DNA of 64,000 nucleotides from Dyadobacter sp. CY312 (GCF_021390535.1 NZ_JAJUXG010000020.1:83417-147416), one strand, 5' to 3'; shown: positions 9,775-17,826, numbered from the stretch's first letter. Notes: generated by a model not told the origin, from the letters alone. Numbers and translations are program-made.

Positions 9775-9837
9775 TAAAGGTCAAAAAACCAGCCCCCATT
9801 AAGTTACATTGTCCGAGCTAAGAGTTGCATCAATCAC
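9775..9837 (-). promoter_or_regulatory. Regulon-type promoter P2 (upstream of triple BON gene)
   Basis: On the minus strand: GTGA, N3, ATGCAAC (plus 9824-9830), ATGTAAC 21 bp later (plus 9803-9809), then GACCTTTA (plus 9775-9782) 27 bp further. The first 17 bases of the upper half (CAGTGATTGATGCAACT) are identical to P1. It ends about 40 bp before the BON start codon. Confidence 0.6.
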
Positions 9838-9843
9838 TGTTTT

Positions 9844-10947
9844 TCAAAGGTCTTTTATAATACAATTGTACTTCACCCCGTCGAGCCTGAAAGTACCGTA
9901 ACACAAATCCCTGTCCGGATACGAATAAATCGTTTCTGCATCGCGCATCAGGTTAAATCCGTTTATTTCCTGATAGTCTTTCAGTGGTGTTGCCCAGGGC
10001 AGCTGTGTTCCGGTATCAGCGGCATAGCGGTCCAGAGAAATGAAATTGACCAGAGCGCCCGCTTCGTTGAAATGCAGCCAGGCCGAAACGGTGAGGTGGT
10101 TGTTTGTAAAAGAAGCCCTTACATTGCCATCCAGAACTTCGAGCCATGTGATGCGTTTATCAATGAGCGTTGCCGGTGCCAGACAGCACATATCATTGAA
10201 AAAAGTTACCGTCTCGGACAGATCCATTTCGGGGCCGTCCTGATACTGCACCTTGAACAACGAAAACAGACGGATGTCCATTGATGCACGACCATCCAGA
10301 AAACAGTGGTAACCCGCGACAGGTAGATTTTTCATCCAAGCTTTCATAAAAAATAACCTCGTTGGCGTGTGCATAAAATTGTATTGCTCCGAGGTAAACG
10401 GCATCCACGCCGACTGCTCGTCCTTCCTGAGTTTCCCGGTAAATTCCACTCTAAAGTTGTTCACCTTTGCCTTGCCCATGCACCCGGCAAAACGAATGTA
10501 TTTTTTCACCGGGTCAGGAAGTTGGCTGATGTCAGTTTCGGTAAGTAGGGAATCACCGAAATACGCCTTTTGCTGCAATCCTGTTTTTACATCCCTGTCG
10601 AATTTTCGTTTAAAGAAACAGGCAGCCGCGGCTGTGAGGGCTGCGACCAGAATAACCACATTGGGTATAGTAGCAAATTTCGCCTCCTGCCAAAACACGA
10701 TAACAAGAACTTGCGAAAATGCCACTGCGACAATACCGCAGAGCCACCATCGTCTATTCCGGAAGGCCAGCAAAAAGGCCGTAAAGGCAAAAAGCAAACC
10801 CGCAATCAACCAGAGATTATTAAATGGCTTGGGAAAAGTCTGCCGGAACTGCATCACATCCACAAGCTCAAACTCACTAAGGAATCCGGTCAAATGAAGC
10901 ATTCCATGGATCAGTATCAGTACAGGAAAATAATATCTCTTGATCAT
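9844..10947 (-). CDS. Membrane protein with C-terminal DUF6544/DUF6920-like domain
   Basis: 367 aa. The N-terminal third has about four membrane segments (YFPVLILIHGMLHLTGFL, LWLIAGLLFAFTAFLLAF, WWLCGIVAVAFSQVLVIVF, VVILVAALTAAAACF). The remaining 230 residues are soluble, beginning around LPDPVKKYIRFAGCMGKAKV and containing GRASMDIRLFSLFKVQ and YPDRDLCYGTFRLDGVKYN. This layout resembles proteins I remember as DUF6544/DUF6920; the name is from memory and the function is unknown. It lies upstream of the BON gene on the same strand with 108 bp between, which P2 fills, so it is probably a separate unit. Confidence 0.6.
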   Translation of the reverse strand: MIKRYYFPVLILIHGMLHLTGFLSEFELVDVMQFRQTFPKPFNNLWLIAGLLFAFTAFLLAFRNRRWWLCGIVAVAFSQVLVIVFWQEAKFATIPNVVILVAALTAAAACFFKRKFDRDVKTGLQQKAYFGDSLLTETDISQLPDPVKKYIRFAGCMGKAKVNNFRVEFTGKLRKDEQSAWMPFTSEQYNFMHTPTRLFFMKAWMKNLPVAGYHCFLDGRASMDIRLFSLFKVQYQDGPEMDLSETVTFFNDMCCLAPATLIDKRITWLEVLDGNVRASFTNNHLTVSAWLHFNEAGALVNFISLDRYAADTGTQLPWATPLKDYQEINGFNLMRDAETIYSYPDRDLCYGTFRLDGVKYNCIIKDL

Positions 10948-11330
10948 AAGGATTTGATAACGTGTTGAGTTTGCTTTTTGAAATAATCATGGCGGTTTGT
11001 AAAGGTTCGTAATCTCGTGTAGGTTATCTGATATCGTTAAACCTAACATCCCCAGCGCGAAGCTGTCATCCACCGGCAATTTCTTGTCCCTATGAGCAGA
11101 CCCATAAAACGGAAACGCTAACATTTGACTCTTTTGAACGTGGGTAGATGTTATGGATGTCTACCGAGACGCTTGGGTTGACCTGCTTTCTACGCTAATT
11201 GCCACTATATTTTTGTTTTATAGACTCACCTGTTGACCTATAAAATTGCTCCTTGCCCAGACGGGACACCAATTCCAGCGGGGTAAATCCAGCTATTTTT
11301 TCTCATCATTTAATAATTGTTTCGACTCTT
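10948..11330 (-). other. Intergenic, no gene found
   Basis: 383 bp with no credible reading frame. One short minus-strand stretch (about 11210-11310, reading ...AGFTPLELVSRLGKEQ...) looks protein-like but has no start and is too short to name. An AACCTTTA box at 11000-11007 resembles the regulon -7 element, but the 21-bp repeat pair is not present above it. Confidence 0.4.
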
Positions 11331-11801
11331 TCAAATCTTCGTCTCAGGATACTTTTTGTACCGATTTCTGACAGGTGGCAACAAGGCGACGAATAAGATC
11401 CCAACTGCATAAAACATATAAAATGTGTGCAGCCAATGCACAGCATGCAGGAAAACCATTTCAAGCTGGATCCAGATAATCAGCGTAAAGGCCTGATAAA
11501 TGGAGAAGCTCCATGCCCATTGCATGTCTTTGAAAACATTCAAGGATTCAGCAAATGGACTTTCGATTTCTCTGCGAAGTGAATAAATCAGCACGAATGG
11601 AAACACACCAAGTACAAGAAATAGCACAATACCGGGTATCAAAAATGTATGAAACGGCGATCCCACCAGCATCGATAAGGGCATTCCGATCAGCGATCCG
11701 GTTGGAGAAACGATCAGCACGCCACCGCCGAATAGTGCTCCCACACCAAGAAATGCCAACAGGCCCACGAGTATATTTTCTGCTGTTTTCAACTTCATCA
11801 T
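11331..11801 (-). CDS. Small membrane protein, unknown, under regulon promoter P4
   Basis: 156 aa with four predicted membrane segments: ILVGLLAFLGVGALFGGGVL, FLIPGIVLFLVLGVFPFVLIY, WSFSIYQAFTLIIWIQLEMVF and FYMFYAVGILFVALLP. The C-terminus is basic (VRNRYKKYPETKI). The start is MMKLKTAEN at 11801 or the next ATG. The first pair resembles generic Bacteroidota 'hypothetical membrane protein' genes seen near stress loci; no enzymatic motif is visible. It is preceded by a well-matched regulon promoter about 50 bp upstream, so it is probably induced together with the BON genes. Confidence 0.65.
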   Translation of the reverse strand: MMKLKTAENILVGLLAFLGVGALFGGGVLIVSPTGSLIGMPLSMLVGSPFHTFLIPGIVLFLVLGVFPFVLIYSLRREIESPFAESLNVFKDMQWAWSFSIYQAFTLIIWIQLEMVFLHAVHWLHTFYMFYAVGILFVALLPPVRNRYKKYPETKI

Positions 11802-11851
11802 TTCTTGGTTTTTGGTTTATACTGCTCCCGATTCCCTGCGCCCCACCAACA

Positions 11852-11915
11852 CAAAGCTGAATATTTTTAATGCACCAATTGTTACGGATCTCTTTCTCAA
11901 TCTTACATCTTTCAC
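11852..11915 (-). promoter_or_regulatory. Regulon-type promoter P4
   Basis: On the minus strand: GTGA (plus 11912-11915), ATGTAAG (11902-11908), CCGTAAC 21 bp later (11881-11887) and CAGCTTTG 28 bp later (11852-11859). The spacing is exact. It drives the membrane protein at 11331-11801 and lies back to back with P3. Confidence 0.6.
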
Positions 11916-11937
11916 GCTTTGGAAGCGGTAATGATCA

Positions 11938-12000
11938 GTGAATCATGCAACAATTTGATCATTTCCTATAAAGTTTCGTGCGTATTTTCCTTCACCTTTG
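11938..12000 (+). promoter_or_regulatory. Regulon-type promoter P3 (degenerate second repeat)
   Basis: GTGA at 11938 and ATGCAAC at 11945 match the consensus. The second repeat at 11966 has decayed to CTATAAA, while CACCTTTG is kept at 11993. It sits 30 bp before the start of a broken histidine-kinase gene, so both the promoter and the gene may be decaying. Confidence 0.45.
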
Positions 12001-12029
12001 ATTCAGGATTTACAAATCAAGCTGATCAA

Positions 12030-12548
12030 ATGAATAATCCCTTTAATCCCCTATTCGATGTACCACTTGCCCCCGATTTCAAAGCTATCCTGGCACATGA
12101 AATTCGCAATCCCCTGGCCACCATCGACCTGTCCCTGGAACTGATTCTGGAAGAGTGCAATGACGACGGCTTAAAGGTTTATATCGACATCATCCAGCTC
12201 GGCCAGGATTAATTTACTGGTGAGTGAAATGATCAAAAATCAGACTGTTGATAAAACTGCAAACCAATCCGTTCATCACCTGCTCAACGAGGTCGTCGGA
12301 ATGGCCATGGACCGGATCATACTGAAAAACATTATCCTCTGAAAGAATACGATCCGGCCGACTGCACCGTAACTTTGAATCATCAAAAAATGAAAATTGC
12401 CCTTACCAACATTATAGTAAATGCCATTGAGGCTATGCGCACACAGGACGGGCAATTGGCACGCAGTACCCTGTTGATCGCCGGGAAGTATGTGATTCAA
12501 ATAGCGAATAATGGATGTGGCATCAGTGCAAAAAAGGGACTAATTTAG
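12030..12548 (+). pseudogene. Broken small histidine kinase
   Basis: Reading three frames in succession gives one short sensor kinase. The first frame (from MNNPFNP at 12030) has the H-box ILAHEIRNPLATIDLSLEL and stops at 12212. The second frame continues ARINLLVSEMIKNQ to a stop near 12343. The third frame carries the N-box TNIIVNAIEAM and a G1-like NNGCGIS, ending at 12548. Two frameshifts and loss of the last ATP-binding loops make it non-functional. It has no sensor or membrane domain, so it was a soluble HisKA-HATPase of about 170 aa. It follows promoter P3 and precedes the YoaK-like gene by 23 bp. Confidence 0.75.
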
Positions 12549-12571
12549 CATTCTCACGACCCAAGTAAATC

Positions 12572-13309
12572 ATGTTGAGGCATTCCGGTACGCATCGTAC
12601 ACCAAACCATAATCTCAAACTGGCAACCCTGCTCGGTTTTACGGCCGGACTTGTGAATGCTGAGGGCCTTTTAGGTTTTTCGCTACTAACTACCAACATC
12701 ACAGGTCACGCTGCACTGCTTGCCGAGGGCATTGCGGAACAAAACTGGCAAAATGCACAAGTCCTTGTCTTATGGATGATATTATTTCTTGCCGGTGCTT
12801 TTACGTCCGGATTATGTTTGTCTCTTTTTGGGGCACATCAACGCTACTCCTATTCCATTCCGATCGTAATCGAAATCGCAATACTCGTCACTTCTGCAAT
12901 CTATGGATCAAAAACTTATGTATCAACACTTTACAAAATAGCCCTTCCCGGCAGTTTACTTTTCGCCATGGGTTTGCAGAATGCACTGGTTACCCTGGTT
13001 TCCGGATCCGTTGTGAGAACGACGCACCTTACAGGTATTTTCACGGATATGGGCATTGAATTAGCTCAACTGTTGAGGACAAACCTGAAAGACCGTGTAA
13101 TTCTTCTGTTAAAAATAAAACTTAAACTTTTTATCATATGCTCCTTTCTGTTCGGGGCAATTGCCGGTGCTTACCTTTTTAAGTGCATCAGCTTCAGGTC
13201 ATTTTATATTCCTGTTCTCATTTTGACATTTGTGCTCCTGTACGATGTATTCCGGGTCAATGTAAAACGGTACTATCAGACGACTTCAAAAGCCTTTAGA
13301 AGGAATTAG
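12572..13309 (+). CDS. YoaK/DUF1275 family membrane protein
   Basis: 245 aa inner-membrane protein with about six membrane segments. The start LATLLGFTAGLVNAEGLLGF, then TTNITGHAALLAEGIAEQNW, and ALVTLVSGSVVRTTHLTGIFTDMG are the repeated TG(H/T)-containing motifs of the YoaK (DUF1275) family. The biochemical role of the family is not established. It follows the kinase pseudogene by 23 bp and converges with the barrel protein gene; a shared bidirectional hairpin lies between. Confidence 0.85.
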   Translation: MLRHSGTHRTPNHNLKLATLLGFTAGLVNAEGLLGFSLLTTNITGHAALLAEGIAEQNWQNAQVLVLWMILFLAGAFTSGLCLSLFGAHQRYSYSIPIVIEIAILVTSAIYGSKTYVSTLYKIALPGSLLFAMGLQNALVTLVSGSVVRTTHLTGIFTDMGIELAQLLRTNLKDRVILLLKIKLKLFIICSFLFGAIAGAYLFKCISFRSFYIPVLILTFVLLYDVFRVNVKRYYQTTSKAFRRN

Positions 13310-13336
13310 GCAAATAGCAGACACCATTACACAGAC

Positions 13337-13370
13337 AAAAAAGGAGAAATAGGATAGTCCTATCTTCTCC
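13337..13370. terminator. Bidirectional hairpin terminator
   Basis: GGAGAAATAGGA (13343-13354) pairs with TCCTATCTTCTCC (13358-13370) across a 3-base loop. An A-run on the left gives a U-tract to minus-strand transcripts from 13396-13974. It also closes the plus-strand YoaK-like gene. Confidence 0.7.
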
Positions 13371-13395
13371 CTGCATTTAAAAACTGACTCTTGGT

Positions 13396-13974
13396 TTACC
13401 TCTTAACAATCGGAATCACCCAGAACACACTCGCCTGAATAACGCTGTTTTTGAAGTCGGGGCTGATGTCCCTTCCCAAAAAGCTTCCAACTTTCGATAA
13501 CCCGGCCATGTATCGTAGTCCCACCCCAAAGCCGGCGTCGGACTGGTATCCAAGGCCGGCGCCAGCGGACAGATCGAGTTGTTTTGCAAAATCATTGATG
13601 GTTTGATCGGGTATGTTTTCAGACAATCTCAAACCAGCCTGCGGGCCGCCCTCAATGTAAAAACCATTCGCTATCCTGAATTTTACCATTACGGGTATGT
13701 TCAGATAGTTAATTTTGTAATTCGTCTTCGTTCCTGCATTTTCCACTTTGGCTCCCTGAGTAGAAAACAGCACTTCGGGTTGAATCGAGAAGATTTCACC
13801 GAAACCGAAATTAAGCAGGCCACCAATGTGATACCCTATTTTTGCATCAGAATTGATGTCTCCGCCGGAATAGTTGCTGACGTTTACGCCTGCCTTGGGC
13901 CCGAAACTAAAAGACTGCGCAAAAGAGAAGGTGCTTACAGAAAGCAGCAATGCAGAAAATAATAACTTTTTCAT
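13396..13974 (-). CDS. Outer-membrane beta-barrel (PorT-like) protein
   Basis: 192 aa. A signal peptide (MKKLLFSALLLSVSTFSFAQ) is followed by SFSFGPKAGVNVSNYSGG, the typical opening of Bacteroidota eight-strand beta-barrels (porin-family/OmpW-like 'outer membrane beta-barrel protein'). Alternating aromatic strands follow, such as FSIQPEVLFSTQGAKV, INYLNIPVMVKFRI and FGVGLRYMAGLSKV. The last strand VIQASVFWVIPIVKR does not end in Phe. It is placed in the outer membrane by prediction. P5, a regulon-type promoter, lies 185 bp upstream in the right orientation. Confidence 0.82.
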   Translation of the reverse strand: MKKLLFSALLLSVSTFSFAQSFSFGPKAGVNVSNYSGGDINSDAKIGYHIGGLLNFGFGEIFSIQPEVLFSTQGAKVENAGTKTNYKINYLNIPVMVKFRIANGFYIEGGPQAGLRLSENIPDQTINDFAKQLDLSAGAGLGYQSDAGFGVGLRYMAGLSKVGSFLGRDISPDFKNSVIQASVFWVIPIVKR

Positions 13975-14380
13975 CTTGTAACGTTAATGTTAAATTTTAT
14001 TCAAACCCCACACTTGTAAGGGCCGCGAAGATCCTGCCAACTAAATTTTCACCTGCTTGCCCAAGCGTAACATCTCTTGGGGCACCTGTCCGGAAACGAC
14101 ATTATTATATTTAATATCAGACAATTGGCACGGTTGTAGTGGCAGATATATTCTATTGCAAACGTTGCCGGAATAAAATTGGCAAGTGTTACACCTGAAT
14201 TTTCATTAGTTGCATTAATCACAGATTTGTAAATGCGTGAAGGGTGAAATGTCCTGACTAAAATGTGAGAGGTTGAAGACTCACAACACACTTTTTGCTT
14301 TGCACATCTCACAACAAACCTTTGTCAGGTTTATGGAAAGGCGAAGCATTCGACATCATCAAGTTATCCTCCTAATCGAT
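13975..14380. other. Intergenic region between barrel gene and araC-1
   Basis: 406 bp without a gene. It contains regulon promoter P5 reading toward the barrel gene, leaving a leader of about 180 nt. The plus-strand frame upstream of the araC-1 start is open back to 14273, but the paralogue comparison argues against it being translated. Confidence 0.5.
14159..14222 (-). promoter_or_regulatory. Regulon-type promoter P5 (barrel protein)
   Basis: On the minus strand: GTGA (14219-14222), ATGCAAC (14209-14215), GTGTAAC 21 bp later (14188-14194) and AACGTTTG 28 bp later (14159-14166). The upper half (TGTGATTAATGCAACT) is close to P1 and P2. The -7 box is the least well matched of the set. Confidence 0.5.
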
Positions 14381-14941
14381 ATGATACTGTACATTAAATA
14401 CATGGTCAGCCTGCGTTGCAAAATGCTGGTGAAAGACGAATTGACCAAGTTAGGACTACACTATGTTCTGGTGGATCTGGGGTCTGTTGAGATATTAGAA
14501 AACATTACACAGCAGCAGCATGATGAATTAAAAAGGAACCTGCTCCGATCGGGTCTTGAATTACTTGATGACAAAAAAAGCATTCTGATCGCGAAAATAA
14601 AGGCTGTAATCGTAGAGATGATTCATTATGCCGAAGATTTGCCTGCAACCAATTACTCCGATTATATCAGTGAAAAACTAGGCTACGATTATACGTATCT
14701 TTCAAACACGTTTTCCGAGGTGAAAGGAATTAACATCCAGCAGTTTATCATACTTCACAAGATTGAAAAGGTAAAGGAACTACTGTTGTACGAAGAGCTT
14801 AATCTGACTGAAATAGCATACAGACTACATTACAGCAGTGTGTCCCACTTGTCGAACCAGTTTAAAAAGATTACCGGTTTGACTCCCTCCTACTTCAAAA
14901 AGCTAAAAATGAAGAGAAATCAAAATTTGGAAAATATGTAA
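14381..14941 (+). CDS. AraC-family transcriptional regulator, paralogue 1
   Basis: 186 aa from MILYIKYMVSLRC. The frame is open back to 14273, but similarity to the paralogue at 15782 begins exactly at MILYIK, so I take that start. The N-terminal 85 residues are a small domain of unknown ligand (LHYVLVDLGSVEILENIT, LKRNLLRSGLELLDDKKSIL). The C-terminal half has two helix-turn-helix motifs typical of AraC: YISEKLGYDYTYLSNTFSEV and LNLTEIAYRLHYSSVSHLSN, then QFKKITGLTPSYFKK. It is followed immediately by P6. It probably activates the seven shared promoters (inference). Confidence 0.88.
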   Translation: MILYIKYMVSLRCKMLVKDELTKLGLHYVLVDLGSVEILENITQQQHDELKRNLLRSGLELLDDKKSILIAKIKAVIVEMIHYAEDLPATNYSDYISEKLGYDYTYLSNTFSEVKGINIQQFIILHKIEKVKELLLYEELNLTEIAYRLHYSSVSHLSNQFKKITGLTPSYFKKLKMKRNQNLENM

Positions 14942-15001
14942 AATATGTAACTTTTTCTGATTTTTATGTAACATTTTAATATGAAAATCATTACATCTTT
15001 G
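14938..15001 (+). promoter_or_regulatory. Regulon-type promoter P6 (upstream of single BON gene)
   Basis: ATGTAAC at 14945, ATGTAAC at 14966 (21 bp) and CATCTTTG at 14994 (28 bp). It overlaps the last codons of araC-1. The same arrangement, at the same distances, follows araC-2 at 16345, so gene and downstream promoter were duplicated together. The leader to the BON start is about 215 nt. Confidence 0.65.
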
Positions 15002-15219
15002 CAAAACAGGCACCTAAGATTTGATGCATTCACATTTAAGAAATCAACCAAAAATCGAAAAAAGCAACAATGTGTCGCAGAAATCATTCAGGCATTGAAT
15101 GCTAATCTGAAAATTGACAATGATTAATACGGATGCTTGATGGTCCTTCTTAAATTCACCAATGTGTTATGAGCTTTTGAAAGTATACCGAGCAAAGCAC
15201 CTACTTCATCCAATAAATC

Positions 15220-15531
15220 ATGAAAATAGACATAGATGTTGTAAAATCCTGGGAGCCAGATTATGACTCTGATGTTACCAGACTTGAAACTGATAAAAAT
15301 CTGGAGAAAAAAGTTATCAATGCCCTTCAGACCAATGCATTCATCAACAGTGAAAAAATAAGGGTTCGCGTTACTGACCGTCTTGTTTTTCTGGAAGGAA
15401 CTGTTCATCTGCTTAAAGAAAGGATTTCGGCTCAAAAGTGCATACGGGATATCTTTGGTATCCGCGCAGTAATCAATTACCTAACCTATCACAGTGAGTA
15501 TGCTCAGCAAAAGCTAAAAAATATATCCTGA
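15220..15531 (+). CDS. Single BON-domain protein
   Basis: 103 aa with one BON domain in residues 25-95: LETDKNLEKKVINALQ, then IRVRVTDRLVFLEGTVHLLKE and a closing IRAVINYLTY. No signal peptide. It lies behind P6 and is closed by a strong hairpin at 15557. Like the triple BON protein it presumably serves envelope or osmotic stress. It is the likely direct target of the neighbouring AraC regulator. Confidence 0.85.
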   Translation: MKIDIDVVKSWEPDYDSDVTRLETDKNLEKKVINALQTNAFINSEKIRVRVTDRLVFLEGTVHLLKERISAQKCIRDIFGIRAVINYLTYHSEYAQQKLKNIS

Positions 15532-15556
15532 GCAGACTTGTCACATCTATATTTTG

Positions 15557-15589
15557 AAAAGGAGGTAACTAATCAGTGCCTCCTTTTTT
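15557..15589 (+). terminator. Intrinsic terminator after BON gene
   Basis: AAAAGGAGG (15557-15565) pairs with CCTCCTTTT (15579-15587) around a 13-base loop and continues into a T-run. Confidence 0.75.
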
Positions 15590-15781
15590 GCGATGCAAAC
15601 CACCAAATTGTGGGACAGCTCCTTTGTCCAAATTTAAGATCGTAACAACGATCACTACCAATCATGACGGTAATCACTATCCAAGGACATTTTTCCCCCT
15701 AACTTTCCCGTAAGTTAGCGAGCTCTGGTTATGTCAGCTATCAGCACCAGACTTAATGGCAAATCAATCAAATTAAAAAAT

Positions 15782-16342
15782 ATGATACTCTACATTAAGA
15801 ATATGGTTAGCCAGCGCTGCAAGCTTAGGGTTCAGGAAGAATTAGCGATCCTGGGACTAGGCTATAATAGAATTGATTTGGGCGTTGTCCAATTGCTAAA
15901 AAAAGTAACCACTTCACAGCGTAAATGCCTGAAAGAAAACCTAAGCAGTTCAGGACTTGAGCTGATGGAAGATAAGCGAAGTATCTTAATTGAGAGGATA
16001 AAAAATGTAATCATCGAGCTCGTTCATTATACTGATGATCTCCCGAGAACTAACTATTCGGACTACATCAGCAACAAGATTGGTTATGATTATACCTATT
16101 TGTCAAATCTTTTCTCAGAAGCAAAAGGAATAGATATACAGCATTTTATAATAAACCACAAAATTGAGAGAGTAAAAGAACTACTTCAATACAAAGAACT
16201 GAATCTGACAGAGATCTCCCACAAACTCCACTACAGCAGCGTGTCTCATCTTTCTAACCAGTTCAAGAAAGTAACAGGCTACTCCCCATCAACTTACATG
16301 CATCAAAGTCAAAAAAGGTGGAATAATCTGGAAAACATGTAA
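15782..16342 (+). CDS. AraC-family transcriptional regulator, paralogue 2
   Basis: 186 aa from MILYIKNMVSQRC; an upstream in-frame ATG at 15731 is not supported by the paralogue. It is collinear with the 14381 gene over its whole length (for example TNYSDYISNKIGYDYTYLSN and LNLTEISHKLHYSSVSHLSN, ending in NNLENM). The small N-terminal domain is shared and of unknown function; the C-terminus is the AraC double helix-turn-helix. It is followed directly by P7 and a broken ytxH-like gene. The two paralogues may bind the same operators or divide the set between them. Confidence 0.88.
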   Translation: MILYIKNMVSQRCKLRVQEELAILGLGYNRIDLGVVQLLKKVTTSQRKCLKENLSSSGLELMEDKRSILIERIKNVIIELVHYTDDLPRTNYSDYISNKIGYDYTYLSNLFSEAKGIDIQHFIINHKIERVKELLQYKELNLTEISHKLHYSSVSHLSNQFKKVTGYSPSTYMHQSQKRWNNLENM

Positions 16343-16401
16343 AACTGTAACTTCTTGTATTTCAGATGTAAGACTTCGTAGTCAAAACTATTGCAGCTTT
16401 A
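16338..16401 (+). promoter_or_regulatory. Regulon-type promoter P7 (upstream of YtxH pseudogene)
   Basis: CTGTAAC at 16345, ATGTAAG at 16366 (21 bp) and CAGCTTTA at 16394 (28 bp). It overlaps the end of araC-2 just as P6 does araC-1. Confidence 0.6.
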
Positions 16402-16493
16402 CAACTGCGGTTTAAATAATTAAGATCGATTTATACGTTTACACATAATAGTTACCAACTTATACCTCCGAAAATAATCTAAATCTAGTCATA

Positions 16494-16670
16494 ATGAACA
16501 ACTGAAAATCATTCTGCAGTCTGCTGCTGGCCAGCTCGGCAGGCCGTATAATGGGAATATTATTTACTCCAGACAAAGGTTCGCAGAATAGAAAAAGAAT
16601 ACGACAGAAAGCGGAAGATACCCCACGTGATTGGGCAGATACTGAACAAAAAACTAAAATCATCGTCTAA
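16494..16670 (+). pseudogene. YtxH-like small protein with TGA at codon 4
   Basis: ATG AAC AAC TGA, then an unbroken 55-codon frame reading LLLASSAGRIMGILFTPDKG and SQNRKRIRQKAEDTPRDWAD. This is the YtxH pattern: a glycine/alanine membrane helix, a (F/L)xPxxG turn and a basic coiled segment. With one sense codon in place of TGA it would be a normal 58-aa YtxH-domain protein, a common general-stress product. Whether the stop is real, a sequencing error or read through cannot be decided here. Its promoter P7 is well preserved. Confidence 0.65.
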
Positions 16671-16794
16671 CCAAAAAAAATGGCTTATTTCATCCATCAT
16701 TTTCTTAGACAGTAAGAACTCTCAAGTTAAAGGAAATAAGCCACACTCTTGAAGATTCAGGGATGGCAGCATTCCACTCGGGCTCTGCGAAAAG

Positions 16795-17427
16795 TCATTT
16801 GCCTTTATCAGCAGCCATGCGAACAGCCAGCCCCGTCAAAACGCCCGACATAATCCATTTCTGCACGCTCACATAGGTGGGCCGGGCGTGAAACCACCTG
16901 GCTACGCTGGCCGCCGAGAAGATAATGATGGTATTTATAAAAACGCTGATCAGTAATTGCGTAAAGCCTAACATCAGATTCTGGCTTATCAGCGATCCAT
17001 ATTCAGGACGGGTGAACTGAGGGAAGAAAGACAGATACAATACAGCTACCTTGGGATTCAATGCATTGGTTACAAAACCCATGCGTACCAGTTTGGAGTC
17101 TGAGTCATTCGAAAGGTTACGGGTCTGAAATGGAGAGGCACTACCAGGCTTTATACCCTCCCAGGCCAGATACAGCAAGTATCCCACACCAAGCCAGCGC
17201 AACACCTCGTAAGCAATGGGAATTGTCAAGAACACGGCAGTTAACCCAATGGAAACCAACATGATATGCATCAGGAAACCTAACACGACACCTATCAGAG
17301 ACAATAAGCCAGCTCTGCGCCCCTGGCTGATAGAACGCGATATCAGATAAATCATATTTGGGCCCGGGCTCAGCACGAGGCCCAAGGCAGCTAAGGCGAA
17401 AATCAAAAGGTTGTCAACTGGTATCAT
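16795..17427 (-). CDS. LysE/RhtB family amino-acid exporter
   Basis: 210 aa inner-membrane protein. The ATG at 17427 (MIPVDNLLIFALAALGLVLS) puts the conserved SPGPNMIYLISRSISQGRRAG at residues 21-41, the LysE signature; upstream in-frame residues to 17520 are not family-like and are left out. Six membrane segments are expected: FLMHIMLVSIGLTAVFL, VGYLLYLAWEGIK and VFINTIIIFSAASVARWF are visible. The family exports amino acids or homoserine lactones; the substrate is unknown. It is a stand-alone gene between the araC block and a 173-bp mini-element. Confidence 0.85.
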   Translation of the reverse strand: MIPVDNLLIFALAALGLVLSPGPNMIYLISRSISQGRRAGLLSLIGVVLGFLMHIMLVSIGLTAVFLTIPIAYEVLRWLGVGYLLYLAWEGIKPGSASPFQTRNLSNDSDSKLVRMGFVTNALNPKVAVLYLSFFPQFTRPEYGSLISQNLMLGFTQLLISVFINTIIIFSAASVARWFHARPTYVSVQKWIMSGVLTGLAVRMAADKGK

Positions 17428-17653
17428 GATTTGTTTTTTTTCAAAGCTCACATAAAACCCGCTGTTTGTGATAGTCCACTTTTTCAGAACAGAGCAGTCC
17501 AATAACGTCTGGGCAGCCATTCTAGCAGGTTCTGCCTCCCATTGCGCAGTAGAGCCGGATCACTCCCGCCATCCAGCTTACCACATTTGTCGACTCGGTT
17601 CTGTCCGCATTAGCTTTGTGTTATTCCAAGCTGTCGGCGTAGTTGACGACCAA

Positions 17654-17826
17654 TGGATAATTCGGTTGACTTGACCACTAGATTCCGTGGCAGATTGACC
17701 ACCAACCCGTTCTTTTATTTCATGAGTTACACAACTTCCAGTCAGTCATTTATACTGGTCAATTCAATCCGAAATGACATGATCTTGATTCCCGAATTAA
17801 GGTGGTTAACCACTCCGTATTCTCCA
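17654..17826. repeat. 173-bp mini-element with IS21-like ends, copy A
   Basis: It begins TGGATAATTCGG and ends CCGTATTCTCCA, an imperfect terminal inverted repeat. Behind each end lie TTGACCAC-type half sites (TTGACCACTAGATTCCGTGG, AGATTGACCACCAA; right side reading inward GGTTAACCACC). Copy B at 30422 is the same length and about 90% identical by eye. There is no open frame inside. It looks like a non-autonomous derivative of an IS21-family element. No clear target duplication is seen. Confidence 0.7.

Noticed and set aside
16682..16742. GGCTTATTTC / GAAATAAGCC inverted repeat as a terminator
   Set aside because: A 40-base loop and no T-run; too weak to call.
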